NCBI RefSeq assembly: GCF_027853915.1
Contig: NZ_JAQGLA010000008.1
Location: 1 to 64,000, forward strand
Direction of reading: 5' to 3'
DNA: 64,000 nt
Source of the DNA: Saccharopolyspora oryzae
GTDB lineage: Bacteria; Actinomycetota; Actinomycetes; Mycobacteriales; Pseudonocardiaceae
In this document: positions 33,626-44,486 of the stretch, piece after piece
Numbering within the stretch: the stretch's first letter is position 1
Layout of the letters: each line of letters opens with the position of its first letter
Position numbers and translations under genes: made by a program
The notes under the pieces: model-generated
Databases searched by the model: none
What the model saw: the letters and a program-made list of their open reading frames with translations, nothing else
Told to the model about the DNA's origin: nothing

Positions 33626-34711
33626 TCAGCTCCCCACCGCGGCTCGTGTTTGGCGGGCGATTTCGAGGTCTTCGCGGGCCTGGACGACTGCGGTGCGGAC
33701 GGGCGCTCCGATCCCGGTGATGTCCGCATCGGCCGAAGCGGCCTCGTTGCGCTGCGGATCCAGCGCCACGCCTGCGAAGGACAGCGCTTCGCACACCGCG
33801 GCCCGCACCGGCGGCTGGTGCTCGCCGATCCCCCCGGTGAACACCAGCAGGTCCAGGCCGCCGAGCACCGCGACCATCGCTCCAGCGTGCCGCACCAAGC
33901 TGCGCCGGTAGACGTCGAAGGCCACCGACGCGTCTTCGTCCCCGCCGGAGCGCGCCGCCAGCACCTCGCGCAGATCGCCCGAGGTCCCGGACAGGCCTGC
34001 CAGCCCGGAGTGCTTCGCCAGCACGTCGAACAGCTCTTGCGGCACGAAACCCTTGGTGTTGATCAGGTAGCCGATCAGCCCGGGATCGATGGTGCCGCTT
34101 CGGGTGTTCATGACCAGGCCTTCTTCCGGCGTGAAACCCATCGTGGTGTCCGCGCAGCGCCCGTCGCGCACCGCAGCCATCGATGCACCCGCACCGAGGT
34201 GGCAGCACAGCACTCTGCCCTGTCCGGGGGGCAATCCGACCAGTTCAGCGCCGCGCACCGCGGCGTAGGAGTGCGAAAGGCCGTGGAACCCGTAGCGGCG
34301 CAAGGACCACATTCGGTTCCACGAGCGGGGCAGCGCGTAGGTCGCCGCCGCCGCGGGGAGCCCGGCGTGGAAGGCGGTGTCCACGCACGCCACCGACGGC
34401 GTGTCCGGCGCGATCGCACGAGCAGCGCGCAGCCCGCCCAGAGCTCGCGGCTGGTGCAGCGGCGCGAGTTCGGTCAGCGACGAGAGGTAGTCGAACACGT
34501 CGTCGTCGACCACCGCCGCCTCGACGATCCGGGTACCGCCGTGCACGACGCGGTGCCCGATGGCGTCGGCCCCGTGGTCGTCCAGGAACCGGCGGATCGG
34601 TTCCGCCTCGCCCTCCCAGCGCTCCAGGTGCTCGTGGGCCACCACCTCGTCGCCGTCCAGCAGCACCAGCTTCAGACTGCTGGACCCGGCGTTGACGGTC
34701 AGCACCCTCAC
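33626..34711 (-). CDS. ackA: Acetate kinase
   Basis: This 361-aa enzyme makes ATP from acetyl phosphate released by the phosphoketolase encoded upstream. Family marks are [12 protein letters not shown] (residues 4-15), [32 protein letters not shown] and FTGGIGEH. It is about 35 residues shorter than the usual ~400, mostly in surface loops; no key motif is missing. GTG 34711 overlaps the xfp stop (GTGA), so the two are coupled. No phosphotransacetylase gene is present, as expected if acetyl phosphate comes only from phosphoketolase here. Confidence 0.94.
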   Translation of the reverse strand: MRVLTVNAGSSSLKLVLLDGDEVVAHEHLERWEGEAEPIRRFLDDHGADAIGHRVVHGGTRIVEAAVVDDDVFDYLSSLTELAPLHQPRALGGLRAARAIAPDTPSVACVDTAFHAGLPAAAATYALPRSWNRMWSLRRYGFHGLSHSYAAVRGAELVGLPPGQGRVLCCHLGAGASMAAVRDGRCADTTMGFTPEEGLVMNTRSGTIDPGLIGYLINTKGFVPQELFDVLAKHSGLAGLSGTSGDLREVLAARSGGDEDASVAFDVYRRSLVRHAGAMVAVLGGLDLLVFTGGIGEHQPPVRAAVCEALSFAGVALDPQRNEAASADADITGIGAPVRTAVVQAREDLEIARQTRAAVGS

Positions 34712-37125
34712 CGCGCCGACCACTCCCAGTCCCGGATCTCCGGCATGTCCTCGCCGTGCACCGAGATGTAGTGCCGGTGCTCGATCAGCTTGGCCTGCAA
34801 CGCCTCCCGCGCGTACGCCGCGCTCGGCCCCAGCCTCGGCACCCGGTCGATCACGTCGATGGCCAGGTTGAAGCGGTCGATCTGGTTGAGCACGCACATG
34901 TCGAAGGGCGTGGTCGTGGTGCCCTCCTCCTTGTAGCCGCGCACGTGGAAGTTGTCGTGGTTGCGGCGCCGGTAGGTCAGCCGGTGGATCAGCCACGGGT
35001 AGCCGTGGTAGTTGAAGATCACCGGCCGGTCCCGGGTGAACAGGCTGTCGAACTTGGCGTCGGACAGGCCGTGCGGGTGCTCCCGCTCGTGCTCCAGCCG
35101 CATCAGGTCCACCACGTTGACCACCCGCACCCGCAGGTCCGGGAAGTGGCCGCGGAGCAGTTCGACGGCGGCCAGCACCTCCATCGTCGGCACGTCCCCG
35201 GCGCAGGCCAGCACCACGTCCGGTTCGCCGTCCTGGTCGTTGCTGGCCCAGTCCCAGATCCCGATGCCCTTGGTGCAGTGCACCACCGCCGCCTCGACGT
35301 CAAGGTACTGCGGTGCGGGCTGCTTGCCGGCCACCACCACGTTGATGTAGTCGCGGCTGCGCAAGCAGTGGTCGAGCACCGACAGCAGGGTGTTGGCGTC
35401 CGGCGGCAGGTAGACCCGCACCACCTCGGCCTTCTTGTTCACCACGTGGTCGATGAACCCGGGGTCCTGGTGGGAGAAGCCGTTGTGGTCCTGCCGCCAC
35501 ACGTGCGAGGTGAGCAGGTAGTTCAGCGAGGCGATCGGCGACCGCCAGGCGAGCCGGTTGCTCACCTTCAGCCACTTGGCGTGCTGGTTGACCATCGAGT
35601 CCACGATGTGCGCGAACGCCTCGTAGCAGGAGAAGAACCCGTGCCGCCCGGTGAGCAGGTAGCCCTCCAGCCAGCCCTGGCAGGTGTGCTCGGACAGGAC
35701 TTCCATCAGCCGGCCGTCGGGGGCCAGCGCCTCGTCGTCCGGTTCAGTCTCAGCGCACCAGGCGCGGGAGGTGGCTTCGAGGACCGCGTTGAGCCGGTTG
35801 GAGTTGTTCTCGTCCGGCGCGAACACCCGGAAGTTGCGCTCCTCGGCGTTGCGGCGCAGCACGTCGCGCAGGAACCGGCCGAGCACCTTGGTCGCCTCGC
35901 CGGTGGTCGCCCCGGGTTCTTCGACGGTCACCGCGTAGTCCCGGAAGTCCGGCAGCCGCAGTGCCCGCAGCAGGCGTCCGCCGTTGGCGTGCGGGTTGGC
36001 GCTCATCCGGCGGTGACCGGTCGGGCTGTGGTCCTTGACGCGCTGCACCGGAGCGCCGTCGGCGTCGAACAGCGCGGCCGGTTCGTAGCTGCGCAGCCAG
36101 TTCTCGAGCTGGCGCAGGTGTTCCGGGTTGCCGCGCGGATCGGGGATCGGGACCTGGTGCGAGCGCCACGTCCCCTCCACCTGCATTCCATCCACAGTGG
36201 AGGGTCCGGTCCAGCCCTTCGGGGTGCGCAGCACGATCATCGGCCACCGCGGTCGCTGCACCCAGCCGTCGCGGCGGGCTCGGCGGTGGATCGAGCGGAT
36301 CTCGTCCAGGCACCGGTCCAGCGTCGCGGCGAACAGGTGGTGCATCGGCTCCGGCACCGATCCGGACACCAGGTAGGGCTCGTAGCCGTAGCCGCGCAGC
36401 AGCCCCAGCAGCTCGTCGTCGGGAATGCGCGCCAGCACTGCCGGACTGGCGATCTTGTAGCCGTTGAGGTGCAGGATCGGCAGCACCGCGCCGTCGGTGG
36501 CCGGGTCCAGGAACTTGTTGGCGTGCCAGCTGGTGGCCAGCGGACCGGTCTCGGCCTCGCCGTCGCCGACCACGCACGCCACGATCAGATCAGGGTTGTC
36601 GAAGGCCGCGCCGAAGGCGTGCGACAGCGAGTAGCCCAGCTCACCGCCCTCGTGGATCGACCCCGGGGTCTCCGGCGCGACGTGGCTGGGGATCCCGCCG
36701 GGGAAGGAGAACTGGGTGACCAGCCGGCGCAGGCCGTCGTGGTCCTGCGCGACGTCGGGGTAGACCGCGCTGTAGGTGCCTTCCAGCCACGCCGCCGCGA
36801 CCAGCCCGGGCCCGCCGTGTCCCGGACCGATCACGTACATCATGTCCAGGTCGCGCTGCCGGATCGCCCGGTTGAGGTGCGCGTAGACGAAGTTCAGCCC
36901 CGGCGTGGTGCCCCAGTGCCCGAGCAGCCGGGGTTTGACGTGCTCGGGCCGCAGCGGCTCCCGCAGCAGCGGGTTGTCCATCAGGTAGATCTGCCCGGCG
37001 GAGAGGTAGTTGGCGGCCCGCCACCACAGCTGCAGGCTGTCCAGCTCCGGCCGCTCGAGGTGCTCGGTCACGGCCGGAGTGGTGCTCCACGCGGCGGTAC
37101 CGGCCTCGATGCTGGTCTCGCTCAT
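34708..37125 (-). CDS. xfp: Xylulose-5-phosphate/fructose-6-phosphate phosphoketolase
   Basis: This 805-aa thiamine-diphosphate enzyme splits xylulose 5-phosphate or fructose 6-phosphate with phosphate into acetyl phosphate and an aldose phosphate. ThDP-site segments are visible: [32 protein letters not shown] with the Mg-binding GDGE, and [15 protein letters not shown] in the pyrimidine half. Length is right for the family. GAGGAG is six bases from ATG 37125. With ackA it forms a two-gene phosphoketolase bypass giving ATP and acetate without carbon loss. Confidence 0.96.
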   Translation of the reverse strand: MSETSIEAGTAAWSTTPAVTEHLERPELDSLQLWWRAANYLSAGQIYLMDNPLLREPLRPEHVKPRLLGHWGTTPGLNFVYAHLNRAIRQRDLDMMYVIGPGHGGPGLVAAAWLEGTYSAVYPDVAQDHDGLRRLVTQFSFPGGIPSHVAPETPGSIHEGGELGYSLSHAFGAAFDNPDLIVACVVGDGEAETGPLATSWHANKFLDPATDGAVLPILHLNGYKIASPAVLARIPDDELLGLLRGYGYEPYLVSGSVPEPMHHLFAATLDRCLDEIRSIHRRARRDGWVQRPRWPMIVLRTPKGWTGPSTVDGMQVEGTWRSHQVPIPDPRGNPEHLRQLENWLRSYEPAALFDADGAPVQRVKDHSPTGHRRMSANPHANGGRLLRALRLPDFRDYAVTVEEPGATTGEATKVLGRFLRDVLRRNAEERNFRVFAPDENNSNRLNAVLEATSRAWCAETEPDDEALAPDGRLMEVLSEHTCQGWLEGYLLTGRHGFFSCYEAFAHIVDSMVNQHAKWLKVSNRLAWRSPIASLNYLLTSHVWRQDHNGFSHQDPGFIDHVVNKKAEVVRVYLPPDANTLLSVLDHCLRSRDYINVVVAGKQPAPQYLDVEAAVVHCTKGIGIWDWASNDQDGEPDVVLACAGDVPTMEVLAAVELLRGHFPDLRVRVVNVVDLMRLEHEREHPHGLSDAKFDSLFTRDRPVIFNYHGYPWLIHRLTYRRRNHDNFHVRGYKEEGTTTTPFDMCVLNQIDRFNLAIDVIDRVPRLGPSAAYAREALQAKLIEHRHYISVHGEDMPEIRDWEWSAR

Positions 37126-37202
37126 CCGCGGCTCCTCACCTTCGGCGCCCCGCCATTCAGCGTGGGGGGCCGGAGCCGGATCGCAACTCGTGCCGCCGGG
37201 CG

Positions 37203-38252
37203 CTAGAGCAACCGCTCGACGGTGATCTCGGCGGCCGAGCGGCGAGCAGCGGAGATGATGTCCAGGGCCGCCACGGCGTCGGCCGGGTCGACCGGCGGCG
37301 GTGTGCCGTCGCGCAGCGCGCTGACGACCCCGTCGTAGAACGCCAGGTAGTCGCCCGGTTCGCTGGGGACGCGGCGGACGTCGTCGCCGACGCCCAGCAC
37401 TCCCCAGTTCTCCTCCGGCTCGCGGCCCCAGGTGCCGTCCACCGGCAGGCGCCCCGCGCGCAGCTCCGCCTCCTGCGGGTCGAGCCCGTGCTTGGTGAAC
37501 GCCGCGCGGTCGCCGAGCACTCGGAAGCGCGGGCCCGACTGCGCCGCCAGCTTGCTCATCCACAGGTGGGAGCGGACCCCGTTGGTGTGGGTCAGCGCCA
37601 CGTAGGAGTCGTCGTCGGCCTGCACGCCTTCGCGGCGGCGGTCGAGCTCGGCGTACACCGCCGCGACCGGCCCGAACAGCTGCAGGGCCTGGTCGATCAG
37701 GTGGCTGCCCAGGTCGTAGAGGAGGCCCGCGACGTCCTCCGCGCCGCCGGAGTCGCGCCAGGTCGGCTTCGGGGTCGGCGACCAGCGCTCGAACCGCGAT
37801 TCGAAGCGGTGCACCCGGCCCAGCTCGCCGTCGCCGAGCAGCTTGGCCACGGTGCGCACGTCGTTGTCCCACCGGCGGTTCTGGAAGACCGTCAGCAGCT
37901 GCCCCTTGGCCTGGGCGTGCTCGATCAGCTTCCGCCCCTCCACCGCGGTCGGGGTGAACGGCTTGTCGACCACCACCGGCAGCCCGGCGTCCAGCGCCGC
38001 GGTGGCCAGCTCGACGTGAGTCCGGTTCGGACTGGCCACGACGACCAGGTCCAGATCCCCGGCCAGCAAGGAGTCCATGTCGTCGACGACAGCGGCATCC
38101 GGGTGCTCGGCACGCACCTGCTGCTGCCGCTCGGGATTCGCCGTGACCACGGCGGACAACCGCAACGACGGATGCGCCTCGATCAGCGGCGCGTGGAAAA
38201 CCGCACCCCCGACGCCATACCCGACAAGACCGACTCGCAACGCAGAACTCAT
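37203..38252 (-). CDS. Gfo/Idh/MocA-family oxidoreductase
   Basis: This 349-aa NAD(P)-dependent dehydrogenase has the N-terminal Rossmann motif [17 protein letters not shown] and the family's [13 protein letters not shown] segment with the catalytic-site Lys (residue ~97). The C-terminal alpha/beta domain includes [20 protein letters not shown]. Members oxidise or reduce sugars, inositols or bile pigments; this subgroup is often annotated without a substrate. It lies 77 bp upstream of xfp on the same strand, but separate transcription is likely. A repeat element lies just upstream of its start. Confidence 0.9.
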   Translation of the reverse strand: MSSALRVGLVGYGVGGAVFHAPLIEAHPSLRLSAVVTANPERQQQVRAEHPDAAVVDDMDSLLAGDLDLVVVASPNRTHVELATAALDAGLPVVVDKPFTPTAVEGRKLIEHAQAKGQLLTVFQNRRWDNDVRTVAKLLGDGELGRVHRFESRFERWSPTPKPTWRDSGGAEDVAGLLYDLGSHLIDQALQLFGPVAAVYAELDRRREGVQADDDSYVALTHTNGVRSHLWMSKLAAQSGPRFRVLGDRAAFTKHGLDPQEAELRAGRLPVDGTWGREPEENWGVLGVGDDVRRVPSEPGDYLAFYDGVVSALRDGTPPPVDPADAVAALDIISAARRSAAEITVERLL

Positions 38253-38330
38253 GTCCCCATTAGACCGCTCCGCCGTCGCCGGGGCGCGGGTGCGTCAGAT
38301 CCTGTTTTGATCCTGGTTCTTGATCTTTGT

Positions 38331-38518
38331 CTTGAAACGCCGGAGGCGTTTAACCCACCCTCGGCGCTGGCACCGCCGCGGGTTCTCAGCGTTCGCCTGG
38401 CGAGGACGGCCCGACTGCCGTGTATTGGCATACATAAAGTCGGGCACCCGGAGACCAGGCGGGCGCTGAGGTTCCGCTACCCGCACCGCCACCCAAAACG
38501 AGAGCTTCAGACAGGTAC
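38331..38518 (-). repeat. Dispersed palindromic element, full copy 1
   Basis: Read on the minus strand, this matches the element at 55481-55660 almost base for base over ~165 bp. It has a long imperfect palindrome centred on TGTAT-GCCA-ATACA (centre near 38426), then a terminal hairpin with arms AAACGCC/GGCGTTT (38335-38351). In the other full copy the same stem reads ATGCGCC/GGCGCAT, so paired bases have changed together. It fills the space between the oxidoreductase start and the response-regulator stop and has no credible gene. Confidence 0.85.
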
Positions 38519-39214
38519 TCAGGCCGAGGCCTGGCGGAGGTCCCTGTTGTCCTGGCCGGGGCAGACCAAACCGGTTTCGTAGGCCGTGATCACCAGCTGG
38601 GTGCGCGAGCTGAGGTGCAGCTTCTGCATCACGTGGTACAGGTGCGACTTGACGGTCAGCTCCGCGAGTCCGAGGTTGCGCGCGATCTCGGCGTTGGACC
38701 CGCCCCTGGCCACCTCGAGCAGCACGTCCAGCTCCCGCTCGGTCAGCGCGCTGAGCTCGCTGCGCGCGTCGCGGACGCCGAGCGCGGCGAACCGCTGCAG
38801 CAGCCGCTTGGTGACCCGTGGCGCCAGCAGCGCTTCTCCGGCCGCGACCGTGCGCACCGCTCTGACCAGGTCTTCCGGGGTGGCGTCCTTGAGCAGGAAT
38901 CCGCTGGCCCCGGCGCGCAGCGCCGCGTAGACGTATTCGTCGAGGTCGTGCACGGTCAGCATGATCACGGCGGTTTCCCCGCCGGTCTCGGCGATGATGT
39001 CGGCGGCGGCCCGGATGCCGTCCTTGCCGGGCATCCGCACGTCCAGCAGCACCACGTCGGGGCGGCGGCGCCGCACCGCGGCCAACGCCGCGTCCCCGTC
39101 CGCTGCTTCGGCCAGCACCCTCAGGCCGGGTTCGTTGGACAGCAGCGCCACGAGTCCCGCGCGGATCATCGCCTGGTCGTCGACCACCAGGACAGTCGTG
39201 TCCTCAGTTTCCAC
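38519..39214 (-). CDS. NarL/LuxR-family response regulator
   Basis: This 231-aa protein has a receiver domain (residues ~6-125; acidic pair Asp12-Asp13, phospho-acceptor Asp58 in LLDVRMPG, Lys in LLKDATP) and a LuxR-type helix-turn-helix (about 165-225, SNAEIARNLGLAELTVKSHL). GTG 39214 has GAGGAGG six bases upstream and is chosen over a longer frame. It lies just downstream of the histidine kinase gene (38-bp gap) and forms the output of that pair. No target is evident nearby. Confidence 0.94.
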   Translation of the reverse strand: METEDTTVLVVDDQAMIRAGLVALLSNEPGLRVLAEAADGDAALAAVRRRRPDVVLLDVRMPGKDGIRAAADIIAETGGETAVIMLTVHDLDEYVYAALRAGASGFLLKDATPEDLVRAVRTVAAGEALLAPRVTKRLLQRFAALGVRDARSELSALTERELDVLLEVARGGSNAEIARNLGLAELTVKSHLYHVMQKLHLSSRTQLVITAYETGLVCPGQDNRDLRQASA

Positions 39215-39252
39215 GCGGGGCCTCCTCGGTCCGGGCCGGCCCGACTTCCGAG

Positions 39253-40485
39253 TCAGGCCAGGTCCGAATTTTCGCCGCACGGTAGCACGGCTTCAAGGTG
39301 AAATCCGTTCAAAATCGGATGCGCGGTCAAGGTTCCGCCCAGCAGCGCAACGCGTTCCCGCAGACCGATCAGCCCATGTCCCGAAAGATGGGACACCGGT
39401 GGTACCTCCCCCGCGCCGACCAGATTGGTCACCTCGATGCGCAACGCGCTCGGGCCGTAGTCCAGCACCACCCGCGCCCGCCCGGAGCCGGCGTGCTTGA
39501 GCACGTTGGTCATGGCCTCCTGCACGATCCGGTAGGCGGTCACCTCGACCCCGGAGCCGAGCTCGCGGACCTGCCCGCGCCGGTCGAACCGCCACTCGAC
39601 CTGTCCGCCGCGCACCGAGTCGATCAGCGCGTCCACCCCGTCGAGCCCCGGCATCGGCTGCCAGTCCATCGGGTCCTGCCCCGCGGAGTTGCGGTCCCGG
39701 AGGGCGTTGAGCAGGTGCCGCATCTCCCCCAGCGCACCGCGCGAGCTCTGCTCCAGCTCCTGCAACGTCTGCCGCGCGTGTTCCCGGTCGCGGTCGATGA
39801 GCGCCCGCGCAACGCCCGCGCGCAGTGCCACCACCGACAGGTTGTGCGAGACGATGTCGTGGAACTCCCGCGCGATGCGGGCCCGTTCCACCGCCGCCGC
39901 GTCCCTGGCCAGCTGGTCGCGCGCGTCGTCGAGCATCGCCAGGGTCTGCTCCAGCTGCGCCGCGCGCCGCCGCCCGACCTGCATCGCCAGCGCCCAGCCG
40001 ATGACCATCACCAGGTTGACCACCCCGCCGGTGATCCGCAGGAAGCTCTCCACCGGGGTCATCTCGTAGACGACCATCTCGGTGACCGGGTAGACCATCG
40101 CGATCAACCCGACCACCACCGCCACCACCAGCGAGCCGCGCACGCAGACCGAGTAGATCGCGACGAGGATCGCCAGGTTCAGGCCACCGATGTAGAGCTT
40201 GAGCAGGGTGAGCGCGACGGTCACCGCCAGCACCACGAGCAGCACCGTCCACGGCATCCGCCGCCGCAGCACCAGCATCGCGGTGGCCGGCACGCTCACC
40301 ACCATCGGCCACCACCAGTCCATCCACGGCGGGTGCTCGCCGATGGACAGGTCGAAGCCGTGCGCGACCGCCAGCACCAGCACGAACGCGATGTCGCCGA
40401 GCACCGCGCGGTGCTCGACGAGCCAGGCCCACAACCCCGTTCGCGAAGTCGCCGCAGCAGTGCGGCCCAGCGCATGATCGACCAT
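39253..40485 (-). CDS. Two-component sensor histidine kinase (HisKA_3 type)
   Basis: This 410-aa membrane kinase has an N-terminal region with five or six hydrophobic spans (about residues 20-190), a short coiled linker, the HisKA_3 H-box REFHDIVSHNLSVVALR and a C-terminal ATPase domain ending with SGHGLIGLRERVALLGG. It has no extracellular sensor domain, so it probably senses a membrane or intracellular cue, as in the DesK group. ATG 40485 is preceded by GAGGCAGG; the frame continues 35 codons upstream but without a ribosome site. Confidence 0.93.
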   Translation of the reverse strand: MVDHALGRTAAATSRTGLWAWLVEHRAVLGDIAFVLVLAVAHGFDLSIGEHPPWMDWWWPMVVSVPATAMLVLRRRMPWTVLLVVLAVTVALTLLKLYIGGLNLAILVAIYSVCVRGSLVVAVVVGLIAMVYPVTEMVVYEMTPVESFLRITGGVVNLVMVIGWALAMQVGRRRAAQLEQTLAMLDDARDQLARDAAAVERARIAREFHDIVSHNLSVVALRAGVARALIDRDREHARQTLQELEQSSRGALGEMRHLLNALRDRNSAGQDPMDWQPMPGLDGVDALIDSVRGGQVEWRFDRRGQVRELGSGVEVTAYRIVQEAMTNVLKHAGSGRARVVLDYGPSALRIEVTNLVGAGEVPPVSHLSGHGLIGLRERVALLGGTLTAHPILNGFHLEAVLPCGENSDLA

Positions 40486-40638
40486 CGGACCTGCCTCACA
40501 CGGTGCGCGGATAGGCTCGCGATACCAGCCGTGAGCAGTCCTGACACCGCTCACCGGCAAGATCATCCGCACTGCACCGCGCAGCTTCATCCGCCGAAAG
40601 TGGTACCGAGAACCTACCCGCTGACCGTGCGGGCACGA

Positions 40639-41268
40639 TCAGTAGCCGCGCTTGACCCACTCGTCGAACTGCGTCCGCACCGCACCGATCGTCGTGCTGT
40701 CGCCGTGCCCGGGACGCACTTCGGTGTCCTCGGGCAACGGCAGCAACCTGTCCCGGATGGACTCGGTGATGGTGCCGAAGTCCGAATAGGACCGGCCGGT
40801 CGCGCCGGGGCCACCGGCGAACAGCGTGTCCCCGGTGAACACCACGCCCAGCTCCGGCGAGTAAAGGCACACCGCGCCCGGCGCGTGGCCGGGCGTGTGC
40901 AGCACCCGCAGGCCGATCCCGCCGACCTCGACCACCTGGCCGTCGGCCAGCTCGCCGTCCGGTTCGCGGTCGGGGTGCGTGAGGTTCCACAGCACCATGT
41001 CGTCGGGGTGCAGCCAGATCGGGGCGCCGACCGCCGCGGCCAGCTCCGGCGCCTTGCGCACGTGGTCGTCGTGGGCGTGCGTGCACAGCACGGCCTTCAC
41101 CTCGCGGTCGCCGACCAGCGCGCGGATGGCCTCGACGTCGTGCGGGGCGTCGATGACCACGCACTCGGCGTCGTCGCCGACCACCCAGGCGTTGTTGTCG
41201 ACGTCGAAGGTCTGACCGTCCAGCGAGAACGTGCCCGAGGTGGTGGCGTGGTCGATGCGCACGGCCAT
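40639..41268 (-). CDS. MBL-fold hydrolase, probable S-formylmycothiol hydrolase
   Basis: This 209-aa metallo-beta-lactamase-fold enzyme has the metal motif THAHDDH (residues ~63-69), a second His in HTPGHAPG and Asp in FTGDTLF, so a glyoxalase II-like thioester hydrolase is expected. Its ATG overlaps the last base of the mycothiol dehydrogenase stop. The same gene pair exists in mycobacteria (Rv2259/Rv2260), where it is tied to formaldehyde removal. Hydrolysis of S-formylmycothiol is the natural inference. Confidence 0.88.
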   Translation of the reverse strand: MAVRIDHATTSGTFSLDGQTFDVDNNAWVVGDDAECVVIDAPHDVEAIRALVGDREVKAVLCTHAHDDHVRKAPELAAAVGAPIWLHPDDMVLWNLTHPDREPDGELADGQVVEVGGIGLRVLHTPGHAPGAVCLYSPELGVVFTGDTLFAGGPGATGRSYSDFGTITESIRDRLLPLPEDTEVRPGHGDSTTIGAVRTQFDEWVKRGY

Positions 41269-42347
41269 CAGAAGACCACCACCGAGCGCAGCACCTCGCC
41301 GCGGGCCATCTTCGCGAAGGCCTCCTCCACGCCGTCCAGCGGGATCTCCTCGCTGACGAACTTCTCCAGCGGCAACCGGCCCTGCTGGTACATCTCCACC
41401 AGCGTCGGGAAGTCGCGCTCCGGCAGGCAGTCGCCGTACCAGCTGGACTTCACCGCACCGCCCCGGCCGAAGACGTCCAGCAGCGGCAGTTCGAGCGTCA
41501 TCTCCGGGGTCGGCACGCCCACCAGCACCACCGTGCCCGCGAGGTCCCGAGCGTAGAAGGCCTGCTTGAAGGTCTCCGGCCGGCCGACCGCGTCGATCAC
41601 CAGGTCCGCGCCGAACCCGCCGGTGAGCTCCTGGATCGCCGCGACGGAGTCGGTCTCGGCGGCGTTGACCACGTGCGTGGCGCCGAACTGCCGCGCCCAC
41701 TCCAGCTTCTTCGGGTCGGTGTCCACCGCGATGATCCGGCGCGCCCCGGCCAGGTTCGCGCCCGCGATCGCACCGTCGCCGACACCACCGCAACCGATCA
41801 CGGCCACCGAGTCGCCCGGCCCGGCGCCACCGGTGTTGACCGCCGCGCCGATCCCGGCCATCACGCCGCAACCGAGCAGCCCCGCCACCGCAGGCCGCGC
41901 CGTCGGGTCCACTTTGGTGCACTGCTTGGCGTGCACCAGGGTCTTCTCCGCGAAGGCGCCGATGCCCAGGGCGGGCGAGAGCGGGGTGCCGTCGAGCGTC
42001 ATCGGCCGGCTGGCGTTGTGGGTGTCGAAGCAGTACTGCGGCCGACCGCGCTTGCACGCCCGGCACACGCCGCACACCGCGCGCCAGTTGAGGACCACGA
42101 AATCGCCGGGCTGCACGTCCTCGACGCCCTCGCCGACAGCCTCGACGATCCCGGCCGCCTCGTGGCCGAGCAGGAACGGGAACTCGTCGCTGATACCGCC
42201 TTCGCGGTAGTGCAGATCCGTGTGGCACACCCCGCAGGCCTGCACCTTCACCACCGCTTCGCCGGGTCCGGGATCCGGGACGTCGATGGTCACCACCTCG
42301 ACAGGCCTGCCCTTGCCTGTCGACACCACCGCGCGGACGTCGGTCAC
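41268..42347 (-). CDS. mscR: S-(hydroxymethyl)mycothiol dehydrogenase
   Basis: This 359-aa zinc MDR enzyme oxidises the mycothiol adduct of formaldehyde and can also reduce S-nitrosomycothiol. Diagnostic segments include [50 protein letters not shown] (structural zinc cysteines) and [17 protein letters not shown] 42347 is taken as the start because GGAGG is five bases before it and the resulting N-terminus matches the family; ATG 42359 would contain that ribosome site within the coding sequence. It is coupled to the MBL hydrolase. Mycothiol dependence supports an actinobacterial host. Confidence 0.92.
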   Translation of the reverse strand: MTDVRAVVSTGKGRPVEVVTIDVPDPGPGEAVVKVQACGVCHTDLHYREGGISDEFPFLLGHEAAGIVEAVGEGVEDVQPGDFVVLNWRAVCGVCRACKRGRPQYCFDTHNASRPMTLDGTPLSPALGIGAFAEKTLVHAKQCTKVDPTARPAVAGLLGCGVMAGIGAAVNTGGAGPGDSVAVIGCGGVGDGAIAGANLAGARRIIAVDTDPKKLEWARQFGATHVVNAAETDSVAAIQELTGGFGADLVIDAVGRPETFKQAFYARDLAGTVVLVGVPTPEMTLELPLLDVFGRGGAVKSSWYGDCLPERDFPTLVEMYQQGRLPLEKFVSEEIPLDGVEEAFAKMARGEVLRSVVVF

Positions 42348-42493
42348 GAGCACCTCCATGGGAATGCACCAATTGCGAGCCACTCATCGTGATATGCGCG
42401 CACGACCATCGGCAAGAGCGGCGCGCGAGCAGATCACGAACACTCTGTGTTACCCGATGACTACTGTACGATTCCAGCGGAGAAGGGGGAACC

Positions 42494-43342
42494 ATGGTCG
42501 ACACGCGCACTCCGCCGGCGCGGCAGATGGACATCACCCGGCCCGCCGCTGCCCGGATCTACGACGCCTTCCTGGGCGGGGGCCACAACTTCGGCGTCGA
42601 ACGCAGTTTCGCCGAGCGCATCGAGCAGGAGCTGCCGGGCATCGGGGCCGTCTACCAGGAGAACCGGGCGTTCCTGCGCCGCACCGTGGAGTTCCTCCTC
42701 GCCCGCGGGGTGCGCCAGTTCCTCGACCTCGGTTCCGGCACTCCCACCATCGGGCACCTGCACGAGGTGGCGTGCCGGCGCACCCGCGACTTCCGGGTCC
42801 TGTACGTGGACAACGAGCCGCTGACCGTCGCGCACAGCAAACCGCTGCTGGCCGGCGAGCCGCGCGCGGACATCCTGCGGGCCGACTGCCGCGACCCCGC
42901 ATCGGTCCTGCTCGCCCCGGAGACCCAGGACCTGCTCGACCTGAACGAGCCGGTCGGGCTGCTGATGACCTCGGTGCTGCACTTCGTCCCCGACTCCGAC
43001 GACCCGCTCGGCCTGGTGGAGGCCTACCGCGACGCCCTCGTACCGGGCAGCTACCTGGTGGTCTCGCACCTGACCGGCACCCGCGCCCCGGACGCGGCGC
43101 GCACGCTGACCGACTTCTACGCCGAGACCTCCGATCCGCTGCACCCGCGGGAGACGAGCTGGATCGACAAGCTGTTCGGCGACTTCGAGGTCCTGCCGCC
43201 CGGCGCGACCTACCTGGCCGACTGGCGCCCCGACCCCGGTCAGCCGACTTCCGCGACCAACCGGTACCACCTGCTCTACGGCGGGGTGGCCCGCAAGTCC
43301 GGCGACACCGGCATCCCGGTCCAGTCCATCAACGGCGGATGA
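42494..43342 (+). CDS. SAM-dependent methyltransferase-like protein (DUF574/SAV2177 family)
   Basis: This 282-aa protein belongs to an actinobacterial Rossmann methyltransferase family found in many copies in mycelial species. The start PAAARIYDAFLGGGHNFGVER, the SAM motif FLDLGSGTPTIG (residues ~77-88) and VLYVDNEPLTVAHS are its hallmarks. AAGGGGGA precedes ATG 42494. Substrate is unknown for the family. The stop overlaps the convergent MFS gene by 14 bp. Confidence 0.9.
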   Translation: MVDTRTPPARQMDITRPAAARIYDAFLGGGHNFGVERSFAERIEQELPGIGAVYQENRAFLRRTVEFLLARGVRQFLDLGSGTPTIGHLHEVACRRTRDFRVLYVDNEPLTVAHSKPLLAGEPRADILRADCRDPASVLLAPETQDLLDLNEPVGLLMTSVLHFVPDSDDPLGLVEAYRDALVPGSYLVVSHLTGTRAPDAARTLTDFYAETSDPLHPRETSWIDKLFGDFEVLPPGATYLADWRPDPGQPTSATNRYHLLYGGVARKSGDTGIPVQSINGG

Positions 43343-44486
43343 ACAGCAGCAGGACACCTGCGATGATCGCCGCCCCGCCCGCCGCCAGCCAGGCCCCGGC
43401 CAGTCCCGCGTGCTCGGCGAAGACGCCGAACAGCAGCGGTCCCGAGCTGCCACCGAGGTAGACGCCGGTCTGGGTGAACGAGGTCGCGCTGGCCACGCGA
43501 TCCGGGGCGATCTTGGCGACCGCGAAGTTCAGCAGCCCCGGCCAGGCCCAGCCGGCGCCGAACCCGATCGACACCCCGAGCAGGAACACGACCGGCGAGT
43601 CCACCGCCATCAGCGCGAACCCGATCGAACCGATCAGCAGCATCCCGGAGATGACCCGCACCAGGTTCGGGTTCCAGCGGTCGGCGACCACGCCCGCGCA
43701 CAGCCGGATCACCAGCCCGGTCGCCGATCCCAGCGACAGCACCAGTCCGGCCGCCGACGGGCTGAAACCGACCTCGACCGCCGTGGTGGTGACGAACGCG
43801 CCGAGCGCGTTGGCCGCCGCCGAACCGAGACCGCCGGAGATCGCCAGCAGCACGAGAGCACTCCGGCTCGCGCCCTTGCCGCTCCGCCCGGCGCGTCCGG
43901 ACCTCGACCGCTCGGCCTCCGGCAGCCGGGGCACCGCGACCGCGGCGATGAGGCCGATCGCCCCGGCGATCACGAAGACCCAGCGCCAGCCGATGGTCAG
44001 CGCCACCGCGGGCACCGCGACCCCGGCCAGCAGCGTGGCCGCCGGGATCGAGGACTGCTTGACGCCGAAGCCCATGCCGCGCCGGTTGACCGGAATTCCT
44101 TGCGCGATGAGCAGGTTCGAGGCGGGTTGTGCCAGGGAGTTCGGCAGGCCGCCCACCCACAGCAGCCCCAGCAGCCACCACGAGCTGGGCGCGGCGGCGA
44201 TCCCGAACAGGCACAGCGAGCTGCCCAGGGCCCCGATCCGCATGCCCAGCCGGGCGCCGATCCGCTCGACCAGCCAGCCCATCGTCCGCGACGAGATCGC
44301 CGCGACGCCGAAGAAGCCCGCCGCGCCGACTCCGAGCATCGCCGCGCCGAAGCCGAACTCGCGCTGCAGCTGCACGCCGAGCCCACCGACGAGGAACACC
44401 GGGAACACCCCGACGGTGACCACCGCGGCGACCGACGACAGCACTCGCACGGTCCCCACCGTCCGCTGCGCTGCCACTGCGGTCAT
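43329..44486 (-). CDS. MFS transporter
   Basis: This 385-aa carrier has 12 predicted spans in two six-helix halves joined by a basic loop (about residues 190-205). The motif MGWLVERIGARLGMRIG after TM2 is the usual MFS loop. It has no drug-family signature, and CynX/NimT-like or organic-solute roles are possible. GAGGAGGG precedes ATG 44486. It is divergent from the amidase gene across 176 bp, which makes an amide or its acid a conceivable substrate. Confidence 0.88.
   Translation of the reverse strand: MTAVAAQRTVGTVRVLSSVAAVVTVGVFPVFLVGGLGVQLQREFGFGAAMLGVGAAGFFGVAAISSRTMGWLVERIGARLGMRIGALGSSLCLFGIAAAPSSWWLLGLLWVGGLPNSLAQPASNLLIAQGIPVNRRGMGFGVKQSSIPAATLLAGVAVPAVALTIGWRWVFVIAGAIGLIAAVAVPRLPEAERSRSGRAGRSGKGASRSALVLLAISGGLGSAAANALGAFVTTTAVEVGFSPSAAGLVLSLGSATGLVIRLCAGVVADRWNPNLVRVISGMLLIGSIGFALMAVDSPVVFLLGVSIGFGAGWAWPGLLNFAVAKIAPDRVASATSFTQTGVYLGGSSGPLLFGVFAEHAGLAGAWLAAGGAAIIAGVLLLFIRR

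Noticed and set aside
34756-37206. An 816-codon open frame on the plus strand
   Set aside because: It mirrors the phosphoketolase gene on the other strand, whose motifs are unmistakable. The antisense frame has no ribosome site or recognisable domain.
38295-38492. A small peptide frame (minus) with AVRVAEPQRPPGLRVPDF, also present at 55.5 kb
   Set aside because: The frame is carried by the dispersed palindromic element in both full copies, has no ribosome site, and breaks in the half copies. The conserved DNA structure explains it better than coding.
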